A stretch of DNA of 64,000 bases, taken from Sulfomarinibacter sp963741385 (lineage in GTDB: Bacteria; Acidobacteriota; Thermoanaerobaculia; Thermoanaerobaculales; Sulfomarinibacteraceae). Below the pieces are notes generated by a model that saw only the letters and a program-made list of their open reading frames with translations, ran no database searches and was not told where the DNA came from. Shown here one piece after another: positions 15,985-26,625 of the stretch; positions within the stretch are counted from its first letter, which is position 1, and every line of letters begins with the position of its first letter. A program made the translations under genes and the position numbers. Where the stretch lies: assembly GCA_963741385.1 (NCBI GenBank), contig CAVUHO010000010.1, positions 806,001-870,000 on the forward strand. The letters are read 5' to 3'.

Positions 15985-18114
15985 TCAGTACCCCCCGAGA
16001 TTGCCCTTGATCTCGGGCAGGGCGCCGACGCCTTTGAGCCCGATGATGATCATGAACTCGCGGGTCGGGAAGGCGCCGATCTTGGTGTCGCGGTACTGGG
16101 CCGAGATGTTCCAGCAGCTGCCCTGGTAGTTGAGGCCGTAGCGTTGGTCGCCGATCTCCGCGTTGACGATGTCGTAGGCCAGCTGGAAGGTGACATCGAG
16201 CGGAAACCCGGCTTTGCGAAAGCCGAACAGGCCCCGCATCTGGGAGGAGAGGCGGTCGCCGGTGCGCACGTTGAATCCCTGGTACCAGGTGAGGGTGGCC
16301 ATGCCGATCGCGCTCTGCAGGGAGGCGGCGAGGGAGGTCGATCGGAGGTTCTTGAAGAGATAGTCGTAGGTGAGGCGGCCGTCGAACCCGGTGCCGATGG
16401 TCGGGGTCACCCGGAGGGCGACACCGAGGGGCGACCACTTGCTCGTTTCCAGGTCGTCACCGAAGTTGAGCGGGGAGCCGAAGGAGTAATCCTGATAGAA
16501 CTCGAGCGACCCGAGCTCGCGGGTGCCGACGCCCTCGCGGTCGCGGCCGAGGAGGCGGTTGGCCAGCACCATGCGGACCATGTTGGCGTCCTTCGGCGTC
16601 GAGTCCACCTCGTCGAAGATGGGTATCAGGGCGACATCGGTCGGGGTCGTCAGGTAGAGGTACTCGATGCGCGGTTCGATCAGGTGTTTGACCTTGTCGA
16701 ATCTGCCGAGCCCACCCTCGAAGACCTTCGAAACCGAAGGACCCACAATGTCGATGGCGCCGGTGGCGTAGAGCCGCTCGATAGGCTCATCGACAAAGCT
16801 GCGGCGGTTGTCGGCCAAACGCTGGGTGTAGTAGGTGGCGCGGCCGCCGAGCCGGGGGGTCACCGACAACCATGGCGGTCCGGGCAGGGTGTAGGACAGA
16901 CTCGGGAAAAGATCAACCCGTCCGTAACTGCCGCGAAAATCGCCGCCACGGTCTGCCCGGAGATAGCTCAGGGACGAGATGAGGTTGAGATAGATCGGCG
17001 AATTGAAGAGCGGCGTCGACCCGGAACGGAGTTCGATCTCGGGCAGCTGGCTGAGAACAACTTCGGTAGTGGTCAGGAAGGTCTGGCGGTAGTCGGCGCG
17101 CAGATTGAGCGCGTACGGTCCGAAGCTCTGGGTCATGAAGGCAAAGGAATAAAGGTCGCGGCGGGTGTTGGCGTCGAAGGTGCGGTCGAAATCCTGCCAG
17201 AAGTCGATGTCGGAGAGGGTTTCGAGCTGGGCCAGCAGGTGGAAACCGAGAAAATCCTCCTGCACGTGCTTGCCGAAGACCTTCCACTGGGTCTGCTCAC
17301 CCTCCCGGTCCCAGATCGCATACATGTCGATTTCACCGCGAGCGCCTTGAACCGGCGCCCAGCGCCAGCTGTTGCCGAAACCGAGGTAGCTGTTGGAGTA
17401 GTAATCGGCAAAAATCATCGTGTCGTACGAGCGGCCGATCGGCACATACAGCGGCAGGCCGATGTTGAAACCGCGGCGGTTGGAGTAACCAAAACGCGGC
17501 ATCAGCAGACCGAGGGCCCGCTCCTGTTTGACCGGCCACACCATGTAGGGCAGGTAGAATACCGGGACCCCCTGAACCCTGATCGCAACGCTCTTGAACC
17601 GCCCCAATCCCTCTTCCTCGATGATCGCCGAGCTCATGCTGAAGCTCCACGGCGGCCTGCCGTCGGTGGAACAGCTGGTGAAGGTCGCGTTATCGATCCG
17701 GTAGTGGGTCTCGTCGAACTTCTCGATCACCCGCCCGGTGAAGCTGTACATGGGGTCGATATAGGCGGTGGCGTTGAGGAACACGCCGGTCTTGGTGAGC
17801 AGGTTGAATCGCATCTCCTCGGCGGTGAAACGGCTCGGACCGCGGTCGACAACGACGTTGCCGCGGGCCACGACATCGCCCGTTGAGCGGACGTAGTCGA
17901 GCTCGTCGCACCGGATCTCGATGTCCTGGTAGAGAACGTGGACGTCGCCTTCGCCGCGCCAGGTGAGCTCCGTCGCCTGCTGGTTTTCGGCAGTGAGAAC
18001 GACTCGCTCTTCGAGCTCGACGGCGGCCGCCGCCGCCGACACCAGAACCATGACGGCGGCCGCCGCCAGCATCCACCGCCGGGCGTAATGGATCTGGTTG
18101 TGGTGGCGGTTCAT
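15985..18114 (-). CDS. lptD: LPS-assembly protein LptD
   Basis: 709 residues from the ATG at 18114, preceded by GGAGGATC. Signal peptide at about residues 1-30. The N-terminal OstA/LptA-like beta-jellyroll follows (LTWRGEGDVHVLYQDIEIRC and DVVARGNVVV). The C-terminal beta-barrel has the family strand pattern, including FYLPYMVWPVKQERALGLLMPRF in two parts: FYLPYMVWPVKQ and ERALGLLMPRF. LptD with LptE places lipopolysaccharide in the outer leaflet, so the cell is diderm. Few cysteines are present (TSCSTDG, QGSCWN), so the inter-domain disulfides of E. coli LptD are reduced or different. No lptE is nearby. Confidence 0.94.
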   Translation of the reverse strand: MNRHHNQIHYARRWMLAAAAVMVLVSAAAAAVELEERVVLTAENQQATELTWRGEGDVHVLYQDIEIRCDELDYVRSTGDVVARGNVVVDRGPSRFTAEEMRFNLLTKTGVFLNATAYIDPMYSFTGRVIEKFDETHYRIDNATFTSCSTDGRPPWSFSMSSAIIEEEGLGRFKSVAIRVQGVPVFYLPYMVWPVKQERALGLLMPRFGYSNRRGFNIGLPLYVPIGRSYDTMIFADYYSNSYLGFGNSWRWAPVQGARGEIDMYAIWDREGEQTQWKVFGKHVQEDFLGFHLLAQLETLSDIDFWQDFDRTFDANTRRDLYSFAFMTQSFGPYALNLRADYRQTFLTTTEVVLSQLPEIELRSGSTPLFNSPIYLNLISSLSYLRADRGGDFRGSYGRVDLFPSLSYTLPGPPWLSVTPRLGGRATYYTQRLADNRRSFVDEPIERLYATGAIDIVGPSVSKVFEGGLGRFDKVKHLIEPRIEYLYLTTPTDVALIPIFDEVDSTPKDANMVRMVLANRLLGRDREGVGTRELGSLEFYQDYSFGSPLNFGDDLETSKWSPLGVALRVTPTIGTGFDGRLTYDYLFKNLRSTSLAASLQSAIGMATLTWYQGFNVRTGDRLSSQMRGLFGFRKAGFPLDVTFQLAYDIVNAEIGDQRYGLNYQGSCWNISAQYRDTKIGAFPTREFMIIIGLKGVGALPEIKGNLGGY

Positions 18115-18199
18115 GATCCTCCGGCCGGGCACGCGGTTCTCCCGACATTGTAGCCCGTCGTGACCGCGCACGACGAACGAACGGTCCGTCGTCGCCGCG

Positions 18200-18205
18200 T
18201 ACAAT
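18200..18205 (+). promoter_or_regulatory. Putative -10 element of a leaderless ruvX promoter
   Basis: TACAAT, then six bases (GGGCTG), then the GTG start of ruvX. No ribosome binding site fits in the gap. One of seven such TANNNT-6/7 nt-start arrangements in the window. Confidence 0.5.
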
Positions 18206-18211
18206 GGGCTG

Positions 18212-18628
18212 GTGCGATACCTCGGCGTGGATCCCGGCGGCAGCAAGATGGGGCTCGCGGTGGGCGACGATGAGACCGGCGTCGTGTCGCCGTACGCGGT
18301 CGTGAACTGCCACGGCCAGGCGGCGGCGGAGTTCGTCGTCGACGCCGCACGCCGGGTCGGCGCCACCCGCGTCGTCATCGGAGTCCCCGCCCTGGCGGAC
18401 GGTTCGCTCGGACCTGCCGCGCGCCGCAGCGAGCTGTTGGCCCAGTCGCTCACAGACCTCGGCATCGAGGTCGCTCTCCAGCCCGAGTATCTGTCCACCA
18501 ACGAGGCCCGGCGACGGGCACGATCGATCGGCAGACCGAGGACCCGCCCCGTCGACGACCTCGCCGCCCAGATCATCCTCGAGGACTACCTTGCCGGTCC
18601 GCCCAGAAACCCGCCGGTTGAGGACTGA
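18212..18628 (+). CDS. ruvX: RuvX/YqgF RNase H-fold nuclease (pre-16S rRNA processing)
   Basis: 138 residues, family-typical. The first catalytic acidic motif is GVDPGGSKMGLAVGD (Asp7). VVIGVPAL is the second strand, and the C-terminal acidic motif is PVDDLAAQIILEDYL. The YqgF family trims 5' ends of 16S rRNA precursors and has been linked to Holliday-junction resolution. GTG start; mltG begins 3 nt after its stop, the usual ruvX-mltG pairing. Confidence 0.93.
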   Translation: MRYLGVDPGGSKMGLAVGDDETGVVSPYAVVNCHGQAAAEFVVDAARRVGATRVVIGVPALADGSLGPAARRSELLAQSLTDLGIEVALQPEYLSTNEARRRARSIGRPRTRPVDDLAAQIILEDYLAGPPRNPPVED

Positions 18629-18631
18629 CGA

Positions 18632-19636
18632 GTGGGTTGGATGCGCTGGGTTCTCGTCTTCCTCGCGGCCACGCTCGTGGCGGCCGCCGTGTGCGGCCTG
18701 TGGCTGCACCACAACCTGTGGGGATCCCGCACCCAGGCACAGGCGGCCCTCGAGATCGCAGCCGGAAGTCCCGCCCACCGCATCATTGACGAGCTCCACG
18801 ACCACGGCCTCGTGCCGTCGCCTCTGGCGGCGCGGCTCTACCTCCGTGCCCGGGCCGCTGGCCGTTCGATGCACTTCGGGCGCTACCGGTTCGACGCCGG
18901 GCTCCGACCGGTCGATGTGCTCGAGATGGTCCTCGACGGCAACCTGGAAATGTTTGACGTGACCGTCGTGGAGGGCGACACGGCAGGGGAGATCGGCGCC
19001 CTTTTCAGTTCGCTCGGGGTCGGAAACGACGAGGAGTGGCGGTCTCTGCTGTCACGGGTCGAGTGGATCGCCCCGGTCGTGCCCGACGCCCCCTCGTTGG
19101 AGGGTTTTTTCTTTCCCGACACCTACCGGTTCGCCGTCGGCATCGGCTCCCAAGCCGCCGCCCGCCACCTCACCGACAGGTTTCTTGCGGTGTGGAGCGA
19201 AGAACGGCGCGAGGTCGACGCGCTCTGGGGCTCTCCCCTGGAGATCGTGACGCTCGCATCCCTGGTCGAGGCCGAGACGTCGATCGCCGAGGAGAGACCG
19301 CTGATCGCCGGCGTGTTCGTCAACCGGCTCCGTCGTGAAATGCTCCTGCAGTGCGATCCCACCGTCATCTACGCTCTCGAGCGCCGCAACGCGTGGCGGG
19401 GGCGGTTGTTACGGATCGATTTGGAGGTGAACGACCCCTACAACACCTACCGCTACCCAGGCCTCCCTCCGGGGCCCATCAACTGCCCCGGCCGCGCCGC
19501 CATCGCCGCGGCTCTTCATCCCGCAGCCACCCCGTTCCTGTACTTCGTGGCCAGCCCGGGGGGCGGCCACACATTTTCGCGAAGTCTCGTCGAGCACAAC
19601 CGCGCGGTGGCCCAACTGCGAGCGGCGCGGCGTTGA
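18632..19636 (+). CDS. mltG: Endolytic murein transglycosylase MltG
   Basis: 334 residues. An N-terminal transmembrane anchor (7-26), a LysM-like segment, then the YceG catalytic domain with SLEGFFFPDTYRF and the active-site motif ASLVEAET (Glu213). Family segments QCDPTVIYAL, NDPYNTYRYPGLPPGPI and YFVASPGGGHTFS are intact. It cleaves nascent glycan strands at the inner membrane and so sets their length. GTG start with GAGGAC upstream, 3 nt after ruvX. Confidence 0.96.
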   Translation: MGWMRWVLVFLAATLVAAAVCGLWLHHNLWGSRTQAQAALEIAAGSPAHRIIDELHDHGLVPSPLAARLYLRARAAGRSMHFGRYRFDAGLRPVDVLEMVLDGNLEMFDVTVVEGDTAGEIGALFSSLGVGNDEEWRSLLSRVEWIAPVVPDAPSLEGFFFPDTYRFAVGIGSQAAARHLTDRFLAVWSEERREVDALWGSPLEIVTLASLVEAETSIAEERPLIAGVFVNRLRREMLLQCDPTVIYALERRNAWRGRLLRIDLEVNDPYNTYRYPGLPPGPINCPGRAAIAAALHPAATPFLYFVASPGGGHTFSRSLVEHNRAVAQLRAARR

Positions 19637-19679
19637 CCGCCCGCGCGGCGCGGTGATAGTTTCAGTCCGGAGGCGTTCC

Positions 19680-21602
19680 ATGGCCGACAGCTACCGGGTG
19701 TTCGCGTCGTACCTGCTTTTCGGGCGGGTTCTCGAAGATCCGCTGGGCCACCTGTATCGGGCAGGTGAGTTCGGTCGGGGTGGGGTTCGGCGAATCGCGT
19801 GGCTGCGCATCTTCGACGGACCACAGACGCCGGCCGCGGACATTCGTTCGGCCTTCGAGCGGGCCCGCCGGATCGGCGAGGCCGTGCAGTCGACCAACGT
19901 CGCGGGCGGCGTTGCCTGTCTGGAATCGGACGGCGTGCCCGCCCTGGCGTGCGACCACGTTGCCTCACAGCCTCTCGGTCTGGTGCTCGACCGCGTCCAG
20001 ACGGAGCGGTTTCCGCTCCCGGTCGACAACGCCCTTCTGATCATGGAGAAGATCTCCCTCGCTCTCGCCGCCGGTCTCAGTGTCGAGATCGAAGGCGGGC
20101 GCGTGCTCCACGGTTTTCTCCACCCTGGTCTGATCTTTGTCACCTACGACGGCGAATGTGTGGTCTCCGGGTTCGGGCTCGGCGAAGCGCTCCTGGGGTT
20201 GGCGGATACAGCTCAATCCGTCCATTCCTATCTCGCTCCGGAGATCCTGACTTCCCGGATGCCGAGCCGGCGCGGCGATGTGTACTCGCTCGGCGCGATC
20301 CTTTTCGAGCTTCTCACTGGTTCGGCCCTGCCGGCGGCGTTCGAGGAGCGCCCGGACGCCATCGACGCCGCCCACATGGCGTACGACGATGAGCCGGTGC
20401 CCGACGACATCAGGACGGTGCTCCAGCGCTCGCTTGCAGAACGACCACAGGAACGGTTCAGCTCGGCCGCGGACTTCAAAAAGGAACTCGACCGACTGTT
20501 GTACGGAGGCGCCTACAGCCCCACGACCTTCAACCTCGCCCTGTTCATGGACCGCCTCTTCCGGTCGGAAATGGAGGCCGAGGACCGGGCGATGGTTGTG
20601 GAGCGGGCGCTCGATGTCACCCCCTATCTGGCGCCGGTGATCATGCCGGAACCGGAACCGATCGCCGAGGACGAGCCAATCGTCTCGAAAGCCGATCGCC
20701 GCGGCATGGCGATCGGCATCGGCGCAGCCGCCGTGGTCGCCCTTGCGGCAATCCTGTGGTTCGCCGTCGGCCGCGGGCCGTCGACGCCGCCACCGCAGCA
20801 GCCTCCTACGGCCGATGAAATTGCCACCCAACGTCAGGCCCAGGAGGACAGGATGCGCGACCTCGCGCAGTCTCTGGTAACTGAGATGATGGCGGAGAAG
20901 GAAGCCGAAATTCGGCACGAACTCACCAGCCGCCAGGCCAAGATTGAAGAGCTGCAGCAGCGGCTGGTCGAGAGCGAACGACGGGGCAAACAGGGCGCCC
21001 TCAGCTCCGAGGAAAAGCGGCAACGCGACGAACTGCAACGTCAGATCGCCGCCGAGGAAGAAGCTCAGCACCAGCGCGAGGCGGAGCTCGAAGCTGGTCG
21101 ACAGCGCGCGGAGGAAGAAGCGCATCAACAGGCGGCCGCTCGGCAGACCGCCACGGCGGTTGCGGAGGAGGCATCCGCAGGGCTCGCCGTTGCTGCGACC
21201 CCAAGCCCGCCTCCGCCGGTTGCGACGCCGCCCCCAACCGCGGTTCCGACGCCAGCACCAACCGTGAAACCGACGGCGCAAGTGATCGAGGTCAACACTT
21301 TCGTCGACCCAACCGAGGTCGACTCGTTGCCGGTGGTCATCAAAAAGTACGCCGTCGAGTGGCCGGCGTCGGCGCAGAGGTCGCGACGCCAGGGCGTTAT
21401 CATCATGCAGGCGACGGTGAACGCCAACGGCCTGGTCGACGAGGTCAAAATTCTGAGGGCCGACGACCAGGGATTCGGCATTGCCGAAGCGGCGGTGGCG
21501 GCAGCACGAGAGTATCGCTTCAAGCCCGGCACCAAGGATGGTGTCAGGATCAGGACCTACGCCACCATCACCGAGCCCTACCGGTTCGCGCTCACCCGTT
21601 GA
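19680..21602 (+). CDS. Pseudokinase - transmembrane - coiled coil - TonB C-terminal protein
   Basis: 640 residues from the ATG at 19680 with GGAGG 8 nt before it. Residues about 5-285 have a Ser/Thr kinase-like outline: the C-lobe LAPEIL, RGDVYSLGAILFELLTG and the terminal SLAERPQERFSS are clear. The invariant Lys, HRD and DFG are absent (HGFLHP and SGFGLGE stand in their places), so it should not phosphorylate. A transmembrane helix (about 342-364) is followed by a Gln/Glu/Arg coiled coil (about 380-490), a Pro/Thr linker and a TonB_C domain (about 550-640: VIIMQATVNANGLVDEVKIL, REYRFKPGTKDG). The architecture suggests a cytoplasmic sensor coupled to a periplasmic arm. Follows mltG by 43 nt. 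Confidence 0.86.
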   Translation: MADSYRVFASYLLFGRVLEDPLGHLYRAGEFGRGGVRRIAWLRIFDGPQTPAADIRSAFERARRIGEAVQSTNVAGGVACLESDGVPALACDHVASQPLGLVLDRVQTERFPLPVDNALLIMEKISLALAAGLSVEIEGGRVLHGFLHPGLIFVTYDGECVVSGFGLGEALLGLADTAQSVHSYLAPEILTSRMPSRRGDVYSLGAILFELLTGSALPAAFEERPDAIDAAHMAYDDEPVPDDIRTVLQRSLAERPQERFSSAADFKKELDRLLYGGAYSPTTFNLALFMDRLFRSEMEAEDRAMVVERALDVTPYLAPVIMPEPEPIAEDEPIVSKADRRGMAIGIGAAAVVALAAILWFAVGRGPSTPPPQQPPTADEIATQRQAQEDRMRDLAQSLVTEMMAEKEAEIRHELTSRQAKIEELQQRLVESERRGKQGALSSEEKRQRDELQRQIAAEEEAQHQREAELEAGRQRAEEEAHQQAAARQTATAVAEEASAGLAVAATPSPPPPVATPPPTAVPTPAPTVKPTAQVIEVNTFVDPTEVDSLPVVIKKYAVEWPASAQRSRRQGVIIMQATVNANGLVDEVKILRADDQGFGIAEAAVAAAREYRFKPGTKDGVRIRTYATITEPYRFALTR

Positions 21603-21629
21603 AAAAAGGGCCGGGCAATTGCCCGGCCC
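21602..21629 (-). terminator. Rho-independent terminator of hup
   Basis: The palindrome GGGCCGGGCAATTGCCCGGCCC (21608-21629 in two 11-nt arms) is followed on the minus strand by TTTTTT. It abuts the stop codon of the convergent pseudokinase gene and may also help stop that transcript. Confidence 0.88.
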
Positions 21630-21709
21630 CGTCAAACAACCTCACCGTGAATTACCGTCACCCACGGCGCCGGCAGCGCGGCTCGCTGCCGTCTTTTGTA
21701 CGACCGAGC

Positions 21710-22003
21710 TTACTTCTCGACGCGTTCGCGAAGGGTCTTTCCGGGCTTGAAGTGGACATAGTTCTTCGCCGGAATGGTGATCGTGGCGCCGGTCGCCGGG
21801 TTGCGGCCCTGGCGCGCGTTGCGGCTCTTGGTAGCAAACGTGCCAAACCCGGGAATGGTGACCTTCTCACCGGCGTCGAGCGCGGACGCGATCAAGCCGT
21901 GGCGCGGGTGGGCGGAAAACATCACATCGATGATCTCTGCAGCCTTTCCCTGGCTGACTCCGGTTTTCTTCGCAAGCTTCATGGCCATTTCGGTCTTGTT
22001 CAT
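21710..22003 (-). CDS. hup: HU-family DNA-binding protein
   Basis: 97 residues. The HU/IHF fold is complete: N-terminal helices (MNKTEMAMKLAKKTGVSQGK), the core GEKVTIPGFGTFATKSRNAR and the DNA-binding arm GRNPATGATITIPAKNYVHF in order. It ends with the helix GKTLRERV. The residue run FSAHPRHGLIASAL is a less usual replacement for the common I-x-x-ALKxGE segment. HU compacts and bends DNA. Single-gene unit with its own promoter and terminator. Confidence 0.95.
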   Translation of the reverse strand: MNKTEMAMKLAKKTGVSQGKAAEIIDVMFSAHPRHGLIASALDAGEKVTIPGFGTFATKSRNARQGRNPATGATITIPAKNYVHFKPGKTLRERVEK

Positions 22004-22032
22004 GGGAACCTCCGGTTTTTCGTTGTACTCAC

Positions 22033-22061
22033 ATTTTGGAGGGCGGAACGTCTGCTGTCAA
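22033..22061 (-). promoter_or_regulatory. Sigma-70-type promoter of hup
   Basis: A perfect TTGACA (22056-22061 on the minus strand), a 17-bp spacer and CAAAAT (22033-22038). It lies about 30 nt upstream of the hup ATG, and a GGAGG ribosome binding site intervenes, so this is a conventional leadered promoter. Confidence 0.7.
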
Positions 22062-22140
22062 GGGCAAACCCGAGGAAAACACAATATCTATGGTTGTTTT
22101 CCGGGGTTGGACCGGGTAATTTGTGACCCCGGAGGTGCAA

Positions 22141-22899
22141 GTGGATCTCAAACTCCGAGGAAAGCGCGCGCTGGTGACCGGGTCGTCCCGGGGAATCGGT
22201 CGCGCGATCGCCCTCTCGCTGGCCGATTTCGGGGTCGACGTCGCCATCAACTACCTGCGAAATCGCGCTCGTGCCGAGGAGACGGCCCAGGAAATCGAAT
22301 CGCGCGGGGTGCGCTCCCTGGTGGTCAAAGGCAACGTCGCCAACCCAGAACACGTCGAACGAATTTTCACCTCAATCCGGGACTCGTGGGGCGGTCTCGA
22401 AATCGTGGTGTCGAACGCAGCCTCCGGGGTCCTGCGGCCCGCCCGTGAGCTTACCCTCCACCATTTCGACTGGGCCATGCACATCAACGCCGCCGCCCTT
22501 TTACCCATCACCCAGCAGTTTCTGCTGACGCCATCCGAGGGCGAACGAAGTCTGGTCGCGGTGTCCTCTCTCGGTGCAGTTCGGGCCATCCCGAACTACA
22601 CCGCGGTCGGCGCTTCCAAGGCGGCTCTCGAATCCATGGTCCGCCACCTGGCCGCCGAGATGGCGCCAGAGGGCATGCGCATCAACGCGGTCTCGGCGGG
22701 CACCGTCGATACCGATGCGTTGCTCCACTTTCCGAACCGAGACGAACTTCTCGACAGCGCGCGCAAGCGCACTCCGGCGGGACGATTGGTTCAACCCCAG
22801 GACGTGGCCAACGTGGCGATCTTTCTCTGCACCCAGTACGCCTCGATGATTCACGGCCAGACCCTGATCGTGGACGGCGGGTACTCGATTCTGGCTTGA
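22141..22899 (+). CDS. fabL: FabL-like enoyl-[ACP] reductase (SDR family)
   Basis: 252 residues from a GTG with GGAGG 5 nt upstream. Rossmann motif TGSSRGIG (13-20) and the catalytic pair Tyr153 and Lys160 (YTAVGASK). Several segments match FabL rather than FabG: NAASGVLRP, INYLRNRARAEETAQEIES, DTDALLHFPNRDELL, RTPAGRLV and HGQTLIVDGGYS. FabL (enoyl reductase III) does the last step of fatty-acid elongation with NADPH in some bacteria and is insensitive to triclosan. No other fab genes are near. An alternative is another SDR reductase. The identification comes from recalled family segments, not a search. Confidence 0.75.
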   Translation: MDLKLRGKRALVTGSSRGIGRAIALSLADFGVDVAINYLRNRARAEETAQEIESRGVRSLVVKGNVANPEHVERIFTSIRDSWGGLEIVVSNAASGVLRPARELTLHHFDWAMHINAAALLPITQQFLLTPSEGERSLVAVSSLGAVRAIPNYTAVGASKAALESMVRHLAAEMAPEGMRINAVSAGTVDTDALLHFPNRDELLDSARKRTPAGRLVQPQDVANVAIFLCTQYASMIHGQTLIVDGGYSILA

Positions 22900-23104
22900 G
22901 GCTTGAGGCTTGAGGCTTGGGGGCTTGAAGGCGATGGTCGGCGCACCGCAGGCTTCGCCTTCGGCCACGCGGCGACACGTCGTAGCGAGGGCCGGGAGGC
23001 GGTGTGAGATGGCGGCCCGCGTTCACCGGACGTGCCGTCTCTGACAATGTTGGGAACTCGGAGGCCGGTCGCGAGTCAACGTCAAGGGCCCATCATTGTC
23101 AGAG
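22893..23104. repeat. Intergenic direct and inverted repeats between fabL-like gene and uvrA
   Basis: The 275-bp gap holds no recognised gene. It starts with 3-4 copies of the heptamer GGCTTGA (22893-22920), the first of which overlaps the fabL stop codon. Further on, CTCTGACAATG (23039-23049) and its exact reverse complement (23094-23104) flank 44 bp. No transposase or target duplication was seen, so the origin of the inverted repeat is unclear. Confidence 0.6.
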
Positions 23105-23174
23105 GGGGCACTCACGGGCAACGACGCCGTGAGCATCGGGATGTTCACGCAGGCATGCCGCCTCTACGCACCAA

Positions 23175-25991
<2,817 letters not shown>

Positions 25992-26163
25992 GTTGCTCCC
26001 GTCGGGGCGCTCGTTTCCGTCGCCGAACCCGGTCTGGAGAACAGGATTTCGACCGCGGAATTCCATCATCGTGCGACCGATCAGCGGCCGACGGCGGGCC
26101 CGGCCGCGGCGCTGGATTTACGCCCGGATTATACCACCATTCAACGAAGCGCCGAGACCTCGG

Positions 26164-26625
26164 TCACCTGCTGCGTTCCTTGATGTCCTGTTCGGCCTCG
26201 CGGTCCAGCGTTCGCTCGCGGAGGGTGTCGCGCTTGTCGTGCAACTGCTTGCCGCGGACCAGAGCAATCTCGATCTTGATCCAGTTCCCTTCCAGGAACA
26301 CCACGAGCGGCACCACCGTCAGCCCCTTTTCCTTGACCTTGCTGGCGAGCTTCTCGATCTGCCTCTTGTGCATCAGGAGGCGCCGACGCCGAACGGGGTC
26401 GTGGCTCGCATACCCGGCATTGTCGTAGGACCCGATGTGGCAACCAACGAGAAACGCCTCGCCGCCGACAAACGTCACATAGCCCTCTTTGATGTTGATT
26501 TTGGCCGCACGGATCGCCTTCACCTCGGTTCCGAGGAGCTCCATGCCGGCGGTCTCGCGCTCGAGAATGTGATAGGTGTGGCGGGCCTTGCGGTTGGTCG
26601 CCAGCACCCTGGGCTCGTCGGTCAT
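26164..26625 (-). CDS. smpB: SsrA-binding protein SmpB
   Basis: 153 residues. Family motifs are intact: NRKARHTYHILE, GMELLGTEVKAIR, YVTFVGGEAFLVG and the C-terminal KRDTLRERTLDRE helix that enters the empty decoding site. SmpB binds tmRNA and rescues stalled ribosomes. No ssrA gene was found next to it. Its ATG overlaps the stop of the upstream HD-GYP gene by 4 nt. Confidence 0.96.
   Translation of the reverse strand: MTDEPRVLATNRKARHTYHILERETAGMELLGTEVKAIRAAKINIKEGYVTFVGGEAFLVGCHIGSYDNAGYASHDPVRRRRLLMHKRQIEKLASKVKEKGLTVVPLVVFLEGNWIKIEIALVRGKQLHDKRDTLRERTLDREAEQDIKERSR

Noticed and set aside
26100..26163. ssrA (tmRNA) next to smpB
   Set aside because: The gaps beside smpB are too short and contain no tmRNA-like tRNA domain.
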